A DNA stretch of 64,000 nucleotides, taken from Cheiracanthium punctorium (taxonomy: Eukaryota; Arthropoda; Arachnida; Araneae; Cheiracanthiidae). The notes beneath the pieces are model-generated. The model was not told the origin of the DNA, searched no databases, and saw only the letters and a list, made by a program, of their open reading frames with translations. The stretch covers positions 124,001 to 188,000 of the forward strand of contig JAWZYV010000674.1 in assembly GCA_038373885.1 (NCBI GenBank), read 5' to 3'. Numbering within the stretch: position 1 is the first letter of the stretch; each line of letters opens with the position of its first letter. A program made the translations under genes and the position numbers. Below, one piece after another: positions 50,668 through 62,130 of this stretch.

Positions 50668-50739
50668 TCCCATGTAGTCTAGTGGTTAGGACTCCTGGCT
50701 TTAACCCAGGCGGCCCGGGTTCGAACCCCGGCGTGGGAA
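50668..50739 (+). tRNA. tRNA with UUA anticodon (ochre-suppressor type), tRNA-Glu-like body
   Basis: A complete cloverleaf: acceptor TCCCATG with CGTGGGA (one T-G wobble), D stem GTC/GAC with loop TAGTGGTTAG, anticodon stem CCTGG/CCAGG, seven-base loop CTTTAAC, four-base variable loop, and T arm CCGGG-TTCGAAC-CCCGG, all stems fully paired. The anticodon, at 50701-50703, is TTA, which pairs with UAA. Acceptor, D loop and T arm resemble animal tRNA-Glu, whose anticodon is TTC or CTC; a single change at position 36 gives TTA. A- and B-box promoters are intact and T-runs follow at about 50752. There is no encoded CCA. It could be a functional suppressor, a silent paralog, or a recent duplicate. 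Confidence 0.85.
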
Positions 50740-51303
50740 GTTAAAATTTGCTTTTATTTTTATTTATTTATTTATTTTTGAAAATGTGCGCGGTCAACTG
50801 CCAGCATGCAAAATTGGATTCCTTTAGTGTTACAGCATCAAAAACAAACTATATTTATCGAAATATTATCGCCCATGTGTAACATATAAAAGTGTCGTAC
50901 GTAATTCAATTTTTTCCTTTTTACTATATTTAACTCAGAGTAGCATACTCTTGTCTGCATTTTATGCAAATCGTATCAAACACAGTGGGAAACTATTTTT
51001 TTTTCAACAAGCTTCTATTTAATTTTTACGTCACACTGACAGCTAACATTGACATTTCCAAGTAAGAAGTACTAAATTAAATAAGTAGCAGGCACTTTTC
51101 TCAAATGTCCCGTTTACCTGGGGCTGGACTAGCATATGCAGTATGCACTAGTTATATTGTTCCTATATCCGATGGGAGCTTTGGCACTAAGTATACTACA
51201 TAATCGACTGTGTCAAAGTTTATTCGTATAGTTTATTCGTTAAACTATTTTCATACTAAAAACAATTACATAAATATAACTTTTTAAAATTACTTTTTAA
51301 ATC
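50740..51303. other. AT-rich non-coding stretch
   Basis: T-rich tract directly after the tRNA gene can terminate Pol III. Nothing else recognised. Confidence 0.5.
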
Positions 51304-51493
51304 ATTATTCGAAGATTGATTAAAAGATATAAAATAATTTTTGAGGATTTTCCAGCTCAAACACTTACTGCAATATACAAATCCATTCAAGGTCGCCGAT
51401 CAGCGACGAAGATACTAAAAAAGTGATATTTAATGAATTTTCTATGTTAAAATCCCCTCAAAAATTATTTTATACCTTTTAATCGATCTTGAA
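51304..51493. mobile_element. Palindromic MITE, family also at 24.4 kb (copy 2)
   Basis: Left arm CGAAGATTGATTAAAAGATA, then AAAATAATTTTTGAGG; the right arm is its close reverse complement, CCCTCAAAAATTATTTTATA, then CCTTTTAATCGATCTTGAA. Shares CCAGCTCAAACACTTACTGC-type inner text with copy 1. Boundaries approximate. Confidence 0.65.
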
Positions 51494-52605
51494 TCTATCC
51501 TGAAGCTGATTTTAAACTTTTTCTTAACATTTATTTTTTTATTTCAGCCATTATAACTAAGATATAAAACATACACTAACTATAAAAAGTACAAGTAAAT
51601 TTAAATAATGACTCGTATTTTTTTAATTAATAATTGGGTATAGAGGGGGACAGATGGGAAAAGGTAACTATTAATTATTCCAAAAGTAATCGCTATAATT
51701 GCTTATACATTTATACCACTGAGAGATAAAACGGTAAACGTCTTCATGGAAAAACGTTTGTGGTTACCTACGGAACCATAATTGTACCCAGACGTGTACT
51801 TCTTTGTCCGAAGAAAATAGGCGCTATCATGTTCAAAGGCTCAGAGATGTTATGTGTTATTGCAAACCTGCACGAGGGCATCGGGCTACGGTGAGCGGGA
51901 AACTTTTGAGGTGTTCTAACGCGTATTCATCTGGAGAAAACGGCTCACGTACAAAAAAAATCCAATTAACAAAATGTGCCCCTATACACTAATGAGGACT
52001 AATAAGGTGACGTACTAAAGTTGAGAATTATCCCTAAAAACTCTCAAAGATATGAAGATAGGCATATGCTGATTTAAACCACTTTTCAATAGCTCGTGAA
52101 GAAAAAATAATTACGGACAAACGATCGCATTTCAGGTGTCGTAAATGCATTACGAAAAAAAAAAAAATTTTTTTTTTTTTCATTCTAGTAATAAACGATT
52201 ACATTCAAATTAATGTACTGTCTCTGACTATCTTTGTTTAAAAATATGTTTGAGACGTTTTTCGATAAAAAGCTGAAATTTTACACCTCATTACTGTATG
52301 GGAGCACATTTTACTAACGTGTCATTTTTTTTCGTACGGGTGTCGTATACAAATTTAAAAAGTGTAACTTCGTGAAAATTAACGACAGAAATTTCTTCTT
52401 AAAATAGTCTTTTTTTGCTACCTTATTTTGAACATTTCTTCACTTTACAATGCCCACTTATCTCTAATATAAATAAAGAAATATAAACTGTGTTACCACA
52501 TTTCTGAGGTATCCTGTATGTATGTATGCATATATTTGAAAAAAAAGCTTAATAATTTTGCATGGTAACTTTTTTTTAAAACTTTTATTTATTTTTCATT
52601 CATTC
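51494..52605. other. AT-rich stretch containing a SINE fragment
   Basis: Apart from the SINE fragment at 51820-51960, nothing is recognised. A short self-complementary A-run/T-run lies at 52156-52180. Confidence 0.4.
51820..51960 (-). mobile_element. SINE family S fragment (copy G)
   Basis: It shares GGGAAACTTTTGAGGTGTTCTAAC-like text (positions 51897-51920), GCGTATTCA and TGGAGAAAACGGC with the other copies. The tRNA head is missing. Confidence 0.55.
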
Positions 52606-52747
52606 AAGGACGTACCCAGGGAGTCCGGACCCCCCCCCCCCCCCTGCGAAATTTTGGTTTTTGTTAACAAAATAATGAAGACTTGTAGAAAATTCTGCCT
52701 TTTCACCGTTTAGGTCTTCACCGAAATTTTTTTCCGGGTACGTCCTT
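52606..52747. mobile_element. AAGGACGTA-type MITE (copy 2, 142 bp)
   Basis: Termini AAGGACGTACCCAGG and CCGGGTACGTCCTT form a near-perfect inverted pair; a run of about seventeen Cs follows the left end. The interior matches the copy at 37795-37947. No clear target duplication. Confidence 0.7.
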
Positions 52748-53424
52748 TATTTATTTATTTTCTTACTAACCCCTTCCGGTAAAATGACGAGTATAACTCG
52801 TCACTGCTTTTACATCCCATCCAGCAACAACGAGCTATACTTGTCAAGCAGACTAACCTTTATGAATATAATTAACATTTGCAAACGGTATTTTCGTTTT
52901 AGAATACAGCAAAATTCCAGCGCTTGCTGTGCGAGTTAGTTGCTAATTTGAATTTTAAAAAAAGGTTTTAAAAATATAAGAATAATGAAATTATTTCGTA
53001 CAAGTAGTCATAAGTTCTAAAACTTATTTTACACCCTTAATAAAAATAAAATGACTTATTGTAAATTGGGTTTCTGTAGGTTGCACGGTTACACCTCATT
53101 CGATTTGGAATATCGGATTAATGCACTCGTATGGTACTTTAAAGTAGATGTGTGACTACTTACTTCGGAATATACGAACCGGTTAATGGAATGATTTTCA
53201 CTCGATCTTAATTTGAGAAATGCATTCCAGGAAGTTCTACGATGATTTTTTCCCCTTTTAATAGTACTTGTTTGAGAATTAAATTTATTTTGACACTTAA
53301 CCAAGGCAATTTCTTTCCTTTTTCTGCGTCTAAAATTTTTCACTAAAAAATTCTTACATGCTTATGCAGTCTTAATTGGATTTTACTTAGTAGATAGTAA
53401 AAACCAATTAAAATAAATAAGTAA
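52748..53424. other. Non-coding stretch with a possible piggyBac-type end
   Basis: AACCCCTTCCGG near 52769, followed by the palindrome TGACGAGTATAACTCGTCA, resembles a piggyBac-type terminus, but no TTAA-bounded partner was found. The minus-strand ORF at 53089-53343 is unrecognised. Confidence 0.3.
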
Positions 53425-53515
53425 CCGTTTTAAAAATAAATAAGTAAATAGTAAAAATATCTTACTAGTAAATTGTAAGATATTTTTACTATTTACTTAT
53501 TTATTTTTAAAACGG
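53425..53515. repeat. Perfect 41-bp palindrome with 9-base loop
   Basis: 53425-53465 and 53475-53515 are exact reverse complements; ends read CCGTTTTAAAAAT and ATTTTTAAAACGG. The loop is TAGTAAATT. A near-copy of the arm's AAATAAATAAGTAA text lies just upstream at 53411. It may be a minimal foldback transposon or the outcome of template switching. Confidence 0.85.
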
Positions 53516-53682
53516 CAGTATTTTGAATGATTATTTCTGAAACACAAAGAAACTGTTTGTGACAAGAGATTGTATAAAATTAATCAAATCCGGTTTCATA
53601 TTTTCCCACTTCTATAAATAAAAAAACTTAATTTATTTGAAAACTTGAATATTACTTCAGAACATTGAGCTACATTATTATA

Positions 53683-54338
53683 CAGTAAAGCCCCGTTTAA
53701 TCATTTTTCGAGCGACCGATCTGAAGCGACGTATAACTGAAACATTAATAAACAACTTACATTACATTTCATTACAAGTTTAACGCTACTAATATAAATT
53801 ATAATTTTATAATAATATATTATACATAATATTTAAGTTTTTTTCAGGTATTAGTACAATGAAAACAATAAGTTAAAGAAATTATACATTTCTTGTACTA
53901 TATCTTAAATGTTGCATATATTTAGTATTAATATAATACATATTTGCATACCAATTATGATTTGATTCATACAGACATTGAATTAAAAAATCTTTCATAG
54001 TCATCTAGTTAGTTTTAATTATTAATTACAATATTAAGGATTGAATTAAGTTCGTGATTTTTTTTTTCCAATATAGTCGATTGTATGTTTAAAGTAAGGA
54101 GATTAAAGGTACATACCTCCTTACATCCTTCATTAGACGTTCTATCTAGTAAAAGTTTCTCGCTAAATAGGAAAATAAGGACTGAGACGAAAAATTTTCA
54201 GAGTAGGTGAAAAACGACGTATAACCAAAATTGTGCATCGTATAAAGGAAGCATTTTTGCATTAAAATGAATACGAAAGAATCGGGACTTCACTAAACAA
54301 CGTATAAATGAGAAACGTGTAAACGGTATGCTTTACAG
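53683..54338. mobile_element. Pogo/Tigger-like non-autonomous element (656 bp)
   Basis: Starts TA-CAGTAAAGCCCCGTTTAATC and ends GTAAACGGTATGCTTTACAG-TA. The termini match imperfectly as inverted repeats and both are flanked by TA. Sub-terminal text (CGACGTATAACTGAAAC and AACGTATAAATGAGAAACG) is typical of pogo-type elements. No transposase ORF. Confidence 0.65.
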
Positions 54339-54340
54339 TA

Positions 54341-56144
54341 CTACATTTTAGCTGTAGCGTGTTGGCATTCAATGAGTATTCAACTCCTTCCGGTAAGATA
54401 AAATAATGGAAAATTGTGCATGAAATAACCATTTGATTTTTATTAAAACACTTCTTTCATTTTATAATTTTACGTATTAATTACAATTATATTATTGATA
54501 TAATTGTAATAAAATCCCGGTGAAAAACACAGGGTTGGTTCAGACCTGGAAAGTCAAGGAAATGAATTTTGGTCAGGGATGTAGGAAAAAAGTCGGGGAA
54601 ATTCAAGGAAATATCAAAAAGGTCAGGGAAATGAAAGAAACATCCGACTTTGTGACGAAATTATCAAATAAGTTGATGATAAGATGTATTTCTTTAATAT
54701 GATCTCAACATACACTTTTATTCTTGTGTAGTTATAAACATAGCTTTCTTTCAATTTTCTAATCTAACCTCATAGATAATTTTAAAATGTATCATATATG
54801 AACGTATATTGTCCAGTTTAAATATGCTTAATCTTTAAATTCCTATCAGATATGTTTTGTGTTAGAATCCAGTGGTGTCAAATAAAAAATTGTTTAAATA
54901 TATTTATCAAACGGTTGTAGAAAAAAAAGTGAAATACGTAAAAAGTAAGAAGAAAAACGAAGTAGCATCGAAAATAGAAACACAAAGTCCACGAAAGCAT
55001 GCCAGGGGAAGTCAGGAAAGCAAAAGCTTTGAAATCTATGACATGAAGATAAGTAATAAAAGTGCTGCCGGATTCAGTACAGTAGAATTTTTAAACAAAA
55101 TTTATTATCATATTCAACAGTAGCTTTAGTCGTATAACTAGACTAACTTTTACGTAAGATAATTAACCACTTATGTAAACAGTATATGTTGTATGATGTG
55201 TGTGTGAGCATAAAATAAAAAATAGACCTCAAAGCTAGATTTCGCTGCATTAGTTGGCATAGATGTAAAGTATCATTCTTATAAAATGTCGACTGCTTAG
55301 TGTTACTATTTTTACCTCAAAAAATTCTTCAATTTATCCGTAACCAGAAATATAGTAAACTTTGTTTTACTTAAATGTAAAAAAAACTTTTAATCTCTAA
55401 AATTGACCGTGATAATTTTTTACAATAAATTTTCCAACCGAATATAATTTTGTGAGTTAGAAAAAAAAATATTTCATATTTAAAAGCTCTCATTTCAAAT
55501 CGTTCTTTTAGTTAGCTTTTTTCTCCCCTTTCTTTTATTTAAGTTAAAAAATTTCAGCTACTATAGCAAAAAAAAGTTAGTAAACGTATATATAGGGTTG
55601 TGCCAGACAAAAGGAGAAAATTTCTCACTTTCTCCCCCGCCGATATATTTTTCTCTCCTGTGTCAAACAAATGTATGAGTGCAAGTGATGATGGATTGCC
55701 TTTTGCTGTATGAACAGTTACAGGAAAAAGTACTACTATAAACATTGTAAAATAAAAAAGAGGGGGAAAATCAATCCAGTAATGTAGAATTTTACATTCT
55801 AAAAAAGACGAGGGAACCTTGAAATTCGAAATCTGACTGTCAGGTATCTGTATTATTGAATGCCATTTGTATGCATATGTATTTCTTTAATGTCCTCTTA
55901 AAATTCACATAAACTCTGCCTTTCAGGTTTAGGAAATCTATAATAAATGGAGTTGTGTTAGAAGCTGTATAAGGAATCCACATAAAGGCGACAATACTAC
56001 TATTTTTACTATAAACTTAATTGCATACTAAATTAGACTTTGTAAAAAAGAAAGCTTTGAAATAAGCTTTTAACTAAGCACATCCAATTTCACACTTTAG
56101 AAAACTTTCATCATATTGTCGCATACCTTTTCTATAATTCCAAT
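54341..56144. other. AT-rich stretch with a degenerate short-period repeat
   Basis: At 54540-54640 the phrase GTCAGGGAAAT recurs in degenerate form four or five times. The rest is AT-rich without genes; the ORF at 54872-55123 is Lys-rich chance coding. C-containing pyrimidine text near 55630. Confidence 0.4.
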
Positions 56145-56172
56145 CAGTGGCGTAGCCAAGGGGGGGGGGGTA
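56145..56172 (+). mobile_element. Solo hAT-type left terminus
   Basis: CAGTGGCGTAGCCAAGG followed by a G-run, the same terminus type as at 25566. No matching right terminus is visible within the next several hundred bases, so the element is truncated. Confidence 0.5.
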
Positions 56173-59100
56173 AAAGTTCTTTTAAATCGTTTATTTTGTA
56201 ATTGTTAAAGTAGAAAGCATATGAATTGTTTTTGATACTTTAATAATAATATGGATGTGTAAAATTGGCTTTACACATATTTAGAACCATACTGAGAGTA
56301 TCTTCTTTGTGAATCTCCGTAAGTTCTTACTTTACTTAAATGTAAAAAAGTCATGCATATTTGCTCATTTGAAGCTCTGGAAAACAATATATTTGACAAA
56401 CGAATTAGTTTGAAATACTTCATTAACACACACAGTTTCTAATTCTGATGAATCCCACAGAAAAGGGACAAAAGATCCGATTTCTTGAATTAACCGTAAC
56501 GTTTATTAGTTCAAAGTTAAGCTCTACCAAAACATAGACTAAAGTGACGAAATTTGCATAAAATGGGAGTTTTAAAAGGCGTCAAAAACAACCAGCTTAA
56601 CGCCAGATAACAATAAATTTTCAATAGGGGTAAACTAAATAACTAGTAAAGATCAAGTAAACACTTATTAAAATTTAAGTTATAAAACAGTTTAACTATT
56701 GCCTCTTGTCTAATGAAACCAATTCATTTTCTCTCGCATATAAAGAAAGTATGACACACGAAAAGACAAAGAATTCGAGAACATCTTACAAGAGAAATTG
56801 GAACAGATAAGAATGAAGATGATTAAACTGCATTCTTAAGTCTGTCTTTAAACAGTTTTAAGTGCCAAAGATTGCTCTGTGAGGTTAAAAGATAATTTAG
56901 AAGTGGCGTTAAGAGATAATACGACTTGGATTTCGTCTTTAAAATCTGTACAAATAAAAGTTTTCCTTAATTTTTTTACCCCCAGATTTTTTTTTATCCA
57001 AAAAGGGAAAAAGAAAACTTCCAAAATATTTAACTATAGGCTATAAACCTTTTACATCGTCTAAAACTGAACGCCCATAAAAGATAAACGGGGAAGAGCG
57101 GTATATCAGAAGGTATTATTACCGGGTGCTGAAATTAAAAGGACATGCAATAAAATTCAAAGGTAAAAATGATATCGCTCAAGCTTACTTAGATGTCAAA
57201 ATTCATGAAGCCTTAAACAGACAGAAATCAAACAGAAAACCATTGTTAATATATATGAACAAACATTTTAAGAAAATATATTGATTAGATGAGAAATACT
57301 GCGTTAGTGGGCTCTTGAATAGCCAAAAAAGTAGTTCAGAGTAGCGAATAGCGAAAATTTTCGATTAGAACTTTTTACAACATAAAAAGAAAATAAAGGT
57401 ACTCCATGATTTAGCGACAACTCCACAATAAAATAAAAATTATCGAGCTAAAAAAAAAAAAAAGTCATACAGTTAAAATATAAAACGTCAAATTTAAACG
57501 CCTTGCATTAATAATTAAATATCAATTAGTTCCAACCAAAAAATGACTATATGAGAGACATTTCGAAAATCTTGACATTCTGATTAGCTGGGAACATCTC
57601 AAAAAAATTGTCTTAGTTGAGTTTTATTAAATTGTGAAAGCAATATAGGATGAACATAGCATGTTGCATCTGCCTTCCTCAATTTCAGAATTATTAATTT
57701 AAAATACTTTTGGCACATTTATACAGTTTTGTTTGAAATTTTGCTCATCTAAGCAGAAAAATAAACTCGTGTTGACTTTCAAAATCGGAATATCTCCGAT
57801 TTCGAAAGTAATCACGTAATTTACTCAGATTTTTCGCCATTATCAACTTTGAAAGAAAATGTCTGAAACAGTGTTTGACTTATCTGTCTAAAATTTTGCT
57901 CAGATACGCATACAAAAGCAGAATTTAAAAATATCAGTGTTTAATTTATATATTAGAGTGTTAAAACAATCCCCGTTCCAGAACGAAGAATGGGTTACTT
58001 CAGCTAGTTCGTATTTAATATATTTATGAATTTATCTTCTTTCATAATTTTTTTTAGATATTCTGTTACACAGTAAAATAGCATCCAAAATAAATTTTTA
58101 AGAATTTTAGATATTTTTCTAACGAGAGATACTTTTCTACGACTACCTGTTTAAGTATTAGTTATTGGCTATCGTTAAAAGAACGTACCTTGTATATGTG
58201 TTTGTGTTAAGAATACACAAAAGCACACTTTTCCAATGCAAAAGTACAGAACTATGAGGCTCAACAGATATAACAGTTACCACAGAAAAAAAGAGGAAGA
58301 GATAAAACCTAAGATTTGCCAGCTTCAGTTGGCTCATTAGTATTTTAATACTGCGATTAGTGTTTGTAAGCTAAACGCTCTGCTTTCTTTCCTGATCTGT
58401 GAAAATCATTCATTCATGTTAAACTTTCACGCTTATAGATTCAAGATGTCATGATTTAACCATCAGCTCACAGATATATATATATATATTTTAAATGCTG
58501 CTGCTAAGTTCTAGGTCCTTTTTTCAAAGCTTTTTGAAGTCAAATCAGACAATGTATACAGCCCCCAAAACAGTAGTGAATTTCGGGTTTTAATTAAGAG
58601 TTTTAGACGCTTAAAAAATCATATGATATAAATACACATTTAGCTATTAAGGAAAGCTTTCATAAACGAATAAATTAATTTGAAAAAAGGTATTAAGAAA
58701 CCTTAAACTTGTGTGAATGGACATAATTTTGAAAAGAAATATAAAAGACGTTGCTGCATTTCACCAGTTAAAAAAATTATTTCATTGTTTGTAATTTCAC
58801 AGCTACTTGGTGACAAAGAAGTTTTCAAAAATACGCTCTCGTAATTTCCGTAATAGTATATTTCAGACATATGCAAAATATAAGTTCGTAAAACATTATT
58901 TAACCACATAATTTAGTTTTGAAATAAAAATGTATGAAAATATAACTAATTTCAATTTTTAAAAATATTTCCACTTGAAGAGTAATTAATTTATTAATTT
59001 AACGGTAAAGTTAAACAATTAATATTACATCTGTATATAATACATAAACTTATAGAGAGAAAAAAAATTCAGAAGTAGTTGAAACGTAAACACGTGCTAA

Positions 59101-59399
59101 ACATATTTCAGTCAAGATTATTTGTGGAGCAAAATCAAGCAGACATTTTGATGTGATTAATGCACAAACTTATTTACTTTTCAGAATTCCTCCAATAAAC
59201 TTTACTCGTAAAACGCTATACATGTATCTGAAGAATCATCAATAGTTCACTCAAAAAGAATTTTTAATTTTTCTTGATTGAATGCGTAGAGCCGCTAATT
59301 TCAACATCCAAGATCGTGTAGACATAACCGATGTCTACACACCAGTCATCAACACAAAATCATTCACCAACAAATACATAAATTACATGCAATGCTTAC
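56173..59399. other. AT-rich non-coding stretch
   Basis: No gene or complete element recognised. A TA run lies at 58474-58490. If the exon at 59400-59586 is real, this is the start of its downstream intron. Confidence 0.5.
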
Positions 59400-59586
59400 C
59401 AGTCTGCAGATTGGAGGGAGAGGCCTTGACCGTAGGCCGGAATTCGACAAGGGACAAGGCAGCAGATGGACTCCTGAGCCCAGGTTCTGTGTCGGACTTT
59501 TCTCTGCGGTCAACACTTCCTTGCATGTCGATCAGGCAACCTCCACTACCAGACACGATGCTGCTGCTGCTGCTCATCATCAATCC
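59400..59586 (-). CDS. Coding exon of an unidentified gene; weak LHX2/9-apterous N-terminus resemblance
   Basis: On the minus strand a pyrimidine-rich acceptor (TTCGTTCTTTACAG) precedes the exon and a strong donor, GTAAGC, follows. The 187 bases give one open frame of 62 codons plus one base (ends in phase 1): GLMM, a (AGC) Ser-run at residues 5-9, VSGSGGCLIDM at 11-21, DRREKSDTE at 26-34, then a Ser/Pro-containing stretch ending SNLQT. Two Met codons lie near the start, but the clean acceptor means translation may begin upstream. Vertebrate LHX2/9 N-termini have a similar hydrophobic-M-x-RR-x-K-S/T-x-E pattern just before the first LIM domain; here no LIM domain is seen in the window. That identity is only a hypothesis. 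Base composition is clearly richer in GC than the flanks. Confidence 0.6.
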
Positions 59587-61632
59587 CTGTAAAGAACGAA
59601 CATTTTAATAACTCACAATTTCACACATACCAGAAAAGCTAACAGAAAGATCTAGAGTAAAAGTTCAGAAAAATAAGGCGAAAAAAAAAAAAAAAAAAAA
59701 GAAAAATAGTAATAAGAATCCGACATATTTTGCGCACTCGCACGAAAAATCTTCCAATACGTATAATATTAATCTAACGATGCTAGAAAAAATTTGTAAT
59801 TTTTGAATTATCTGTCAATGGAACTTGAGAAAAATGTTTTAAAATTTTGTAAAAATGTAAAGAAACAAAGAAATTGTTCAATGTCTCAACTCTTAATAAC
59901 ATAAAATTTATAAGTAATATTCGGATGACTCAAGAATCATTCAGTAAACATATTGGTAAAATTTAGAGGGCAAAAACTTTTTTTTTAATTAGCAGAAAGA
60001 ATGCTAATTAAAAAAAAGAAGAAATATATAATAGAAGGAATTAACTTATTATTTTATTTTATTATAAAGAATATTCTGTATAAAACAAAACATTTGACAT
60101 TATTTCAAATCAATCTCTAAAAACATACTCTCAAATTTTTATGGAATATAATAGTTATATTGAACAACCACTTTCAACGCTTTTTCAGAAAACTAGAACT
60201 ATCACTGTACAGAACCATCTTACGCCAGAAACTGCGCTTGAACCACACACAAAATAATCCCCAAAACACCCTTTAAAAAACAAAAACTAGCTAATAGTCA
60301 AATCAACAGATAAATATGTCTGCTTTCAAAGGGAATTTACTAGCAATAAAAGCTTTTAAGCCAGATTTGACGACAATGACATTTGGAGCGATATATTGAT
60401 AAAGACGATTTTAGATGCATTTCCAGTTTAACAGCAAATTATCTACCCATCATCACGATCGACCCCGGGAAAGATTATGCGCTATTTACGAAAGAGGTTT
60501 AAATTCTCTAAGGCAAACACCTTCCTGAGTAATCCTCCGCCAAGAAAAGACTAGAGAGAAGAGGGAGAGCAGCAAGTCAAAAAGATATCAGCAGCAAGGA
60601 ATCACCACAACAGTAGTGTGCCCACAGGGAACAGGGGAAAGAATTTGTTCCCGTAGTAGGGAATATGCGGGGGAGAATAAAACTTTTTTTTTAAGTCGAA
60701 AAAAATGGGGGAGGAAAAAAAACTCCAAACTAGGAAGTCCTTTTTTTATTAGTAGCAGCGGTTAAATCAGGACTACTTCTTTAGGGACAAAACTCAAAAT
60801 CTACCACCCAGGGGGGAAAAAAGGGGGGGGATCAAAACTGTAAATTACGTGAACGTATTGGTGAACCCAGTAGCAAACGAAAGAGAGAGAGAGGGGGGGG
60901 GGAGAGAACTGTCACAAGAGTTTATGGATTTTACATAGAAGCGAACATAAACGGATTCAGTCCTTACTTGCAACTATTGATAATAATCAATCCCCGAAAT
61001 TTTACAAAATGATTGACAAAGTAACTGTTGATGCAAATTATAATAAATGGCATACACTGTTAGAGAAAAAAAAACGAGAAATCCAGCTTTGAAAATAAAA
61101 ATTTTTGGCTATGATTTTTAAAAAAAGGTAGCTAAATTTTTATCTTATATGACAAGCAGAATGACAGTTTTAATTTTCTGCAAGTGACAGCATCTCTAAA
61201 TATGTAATTTTCGTCCCGTACGTCTTTAATACTTAAACGTCAACTGCATTAAAATATTTAGTATTTAAAGGTCGCTTGTACATTTTTGAAATATTTTATG
61301 TAATAAAAATTCAACTTTCCAAATTATTTTTTGTAAATCTACAAAACAGGGATGATTATTTTGTTAATTTTTCGCTTTGGTGCATTTAAATTTTTAAAAC
61401 ATTCTTTGAAATAAAACGTTCAAGAGAGAGGGTAAGTGAAACTTAACTCCTAACAATGCTTCAAATCCTGCATTCTTCTTCAATACCGAAGAAGTCTGGA
61501 AAAAATTTTAACGAAGTCTTCAGAATCAACTATTTCCCAATTACAAATTGAAAAAAAAAAAAATGTTATAAATTAGCAGTAATGTTTCAACACAGAATTA
61601 AATATGTTTAAATTAGTTAATTAAGTATTATA
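59587..61632. other. AT-rich stretch, one unique patch
   Basis: 60360-60560 is less AT-rich and unique-looking (for example GATCGACCCCGGGAAAG and GCGCTATTTACGAAAGAGG) and could be a conserved element. Poly-A tract near 59682-59700, a GA-rich and G-run tract near 60880-60905. CAGTAGTGTGCCCACAGGG near 60611 resembles an hAT-type end without a partner. Confidence 0.35.
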
Positions 61633-62130
61633 GGGTTGATCAGAAAGTCATGTCGTTTTTTCGTAAGTCAATATTTTGCATATAGACAAAACTATAGAAG
61701 ATAATAATACGAAATTCGGCACGTATGTGAGTTTCTTAGCGTAGGTGCTAGATTAGAAAGCATTTTCCAAAATTCGTAACTTATGAGGGGAAAGGGGGCC
61801 AAAACATTCTTTTCACATATCCTGCGTGATCTCAAAAAAGAAATGAGATATCCTTTAAATCCTTGCTGTAAAATACAGCCCTCGCGAATGCCTAAAAATC
61901 GATTTCAGAACATTTCGAATATGATTCTTCATGGAGGGTAGACGTGAAAAAAGGAGGAGGGTGTCCATTTTTTTTTAAGAAAAAAGAATGATTTATAAAA
62001 TTATCTCTTTAAAATTTAACAAATACGGGTCCTATGCCTAAGCACAGTTTGTTTATAAACTAATACTTGTTGAAAATTTATTTGTTTGAGTTCTATGTAA
62101 GAAAACGACATTACTTTCCAATCCACACAA
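61633..62130. mobile_element. Mariner-like MITE (about 500 bp)
   Basis: The left end, TA-GGGTTGATCAGAAAGTCAT, continues GTCGTTTTTTCG; the right end near 62100-62128 is its diverged reverse complement (GAAAACGACATTACTTTCC). GGTTGNNCAGAAAGT is a typical mariner terminus. No intact transposase lies between; GC-mixed interior text is unrecognised. Confidence 0.6.

Noticed and set aside
59282..59608. 108-codon plus-strand ORF
   Set aside because: Antisense shadow of the minus-strand exon, which alone has good splice sites.
60611..60630. CAGTAGTGTGCCCAC as an hAT element start
   Set aside because: No complementary terminus or target duplication nearby.
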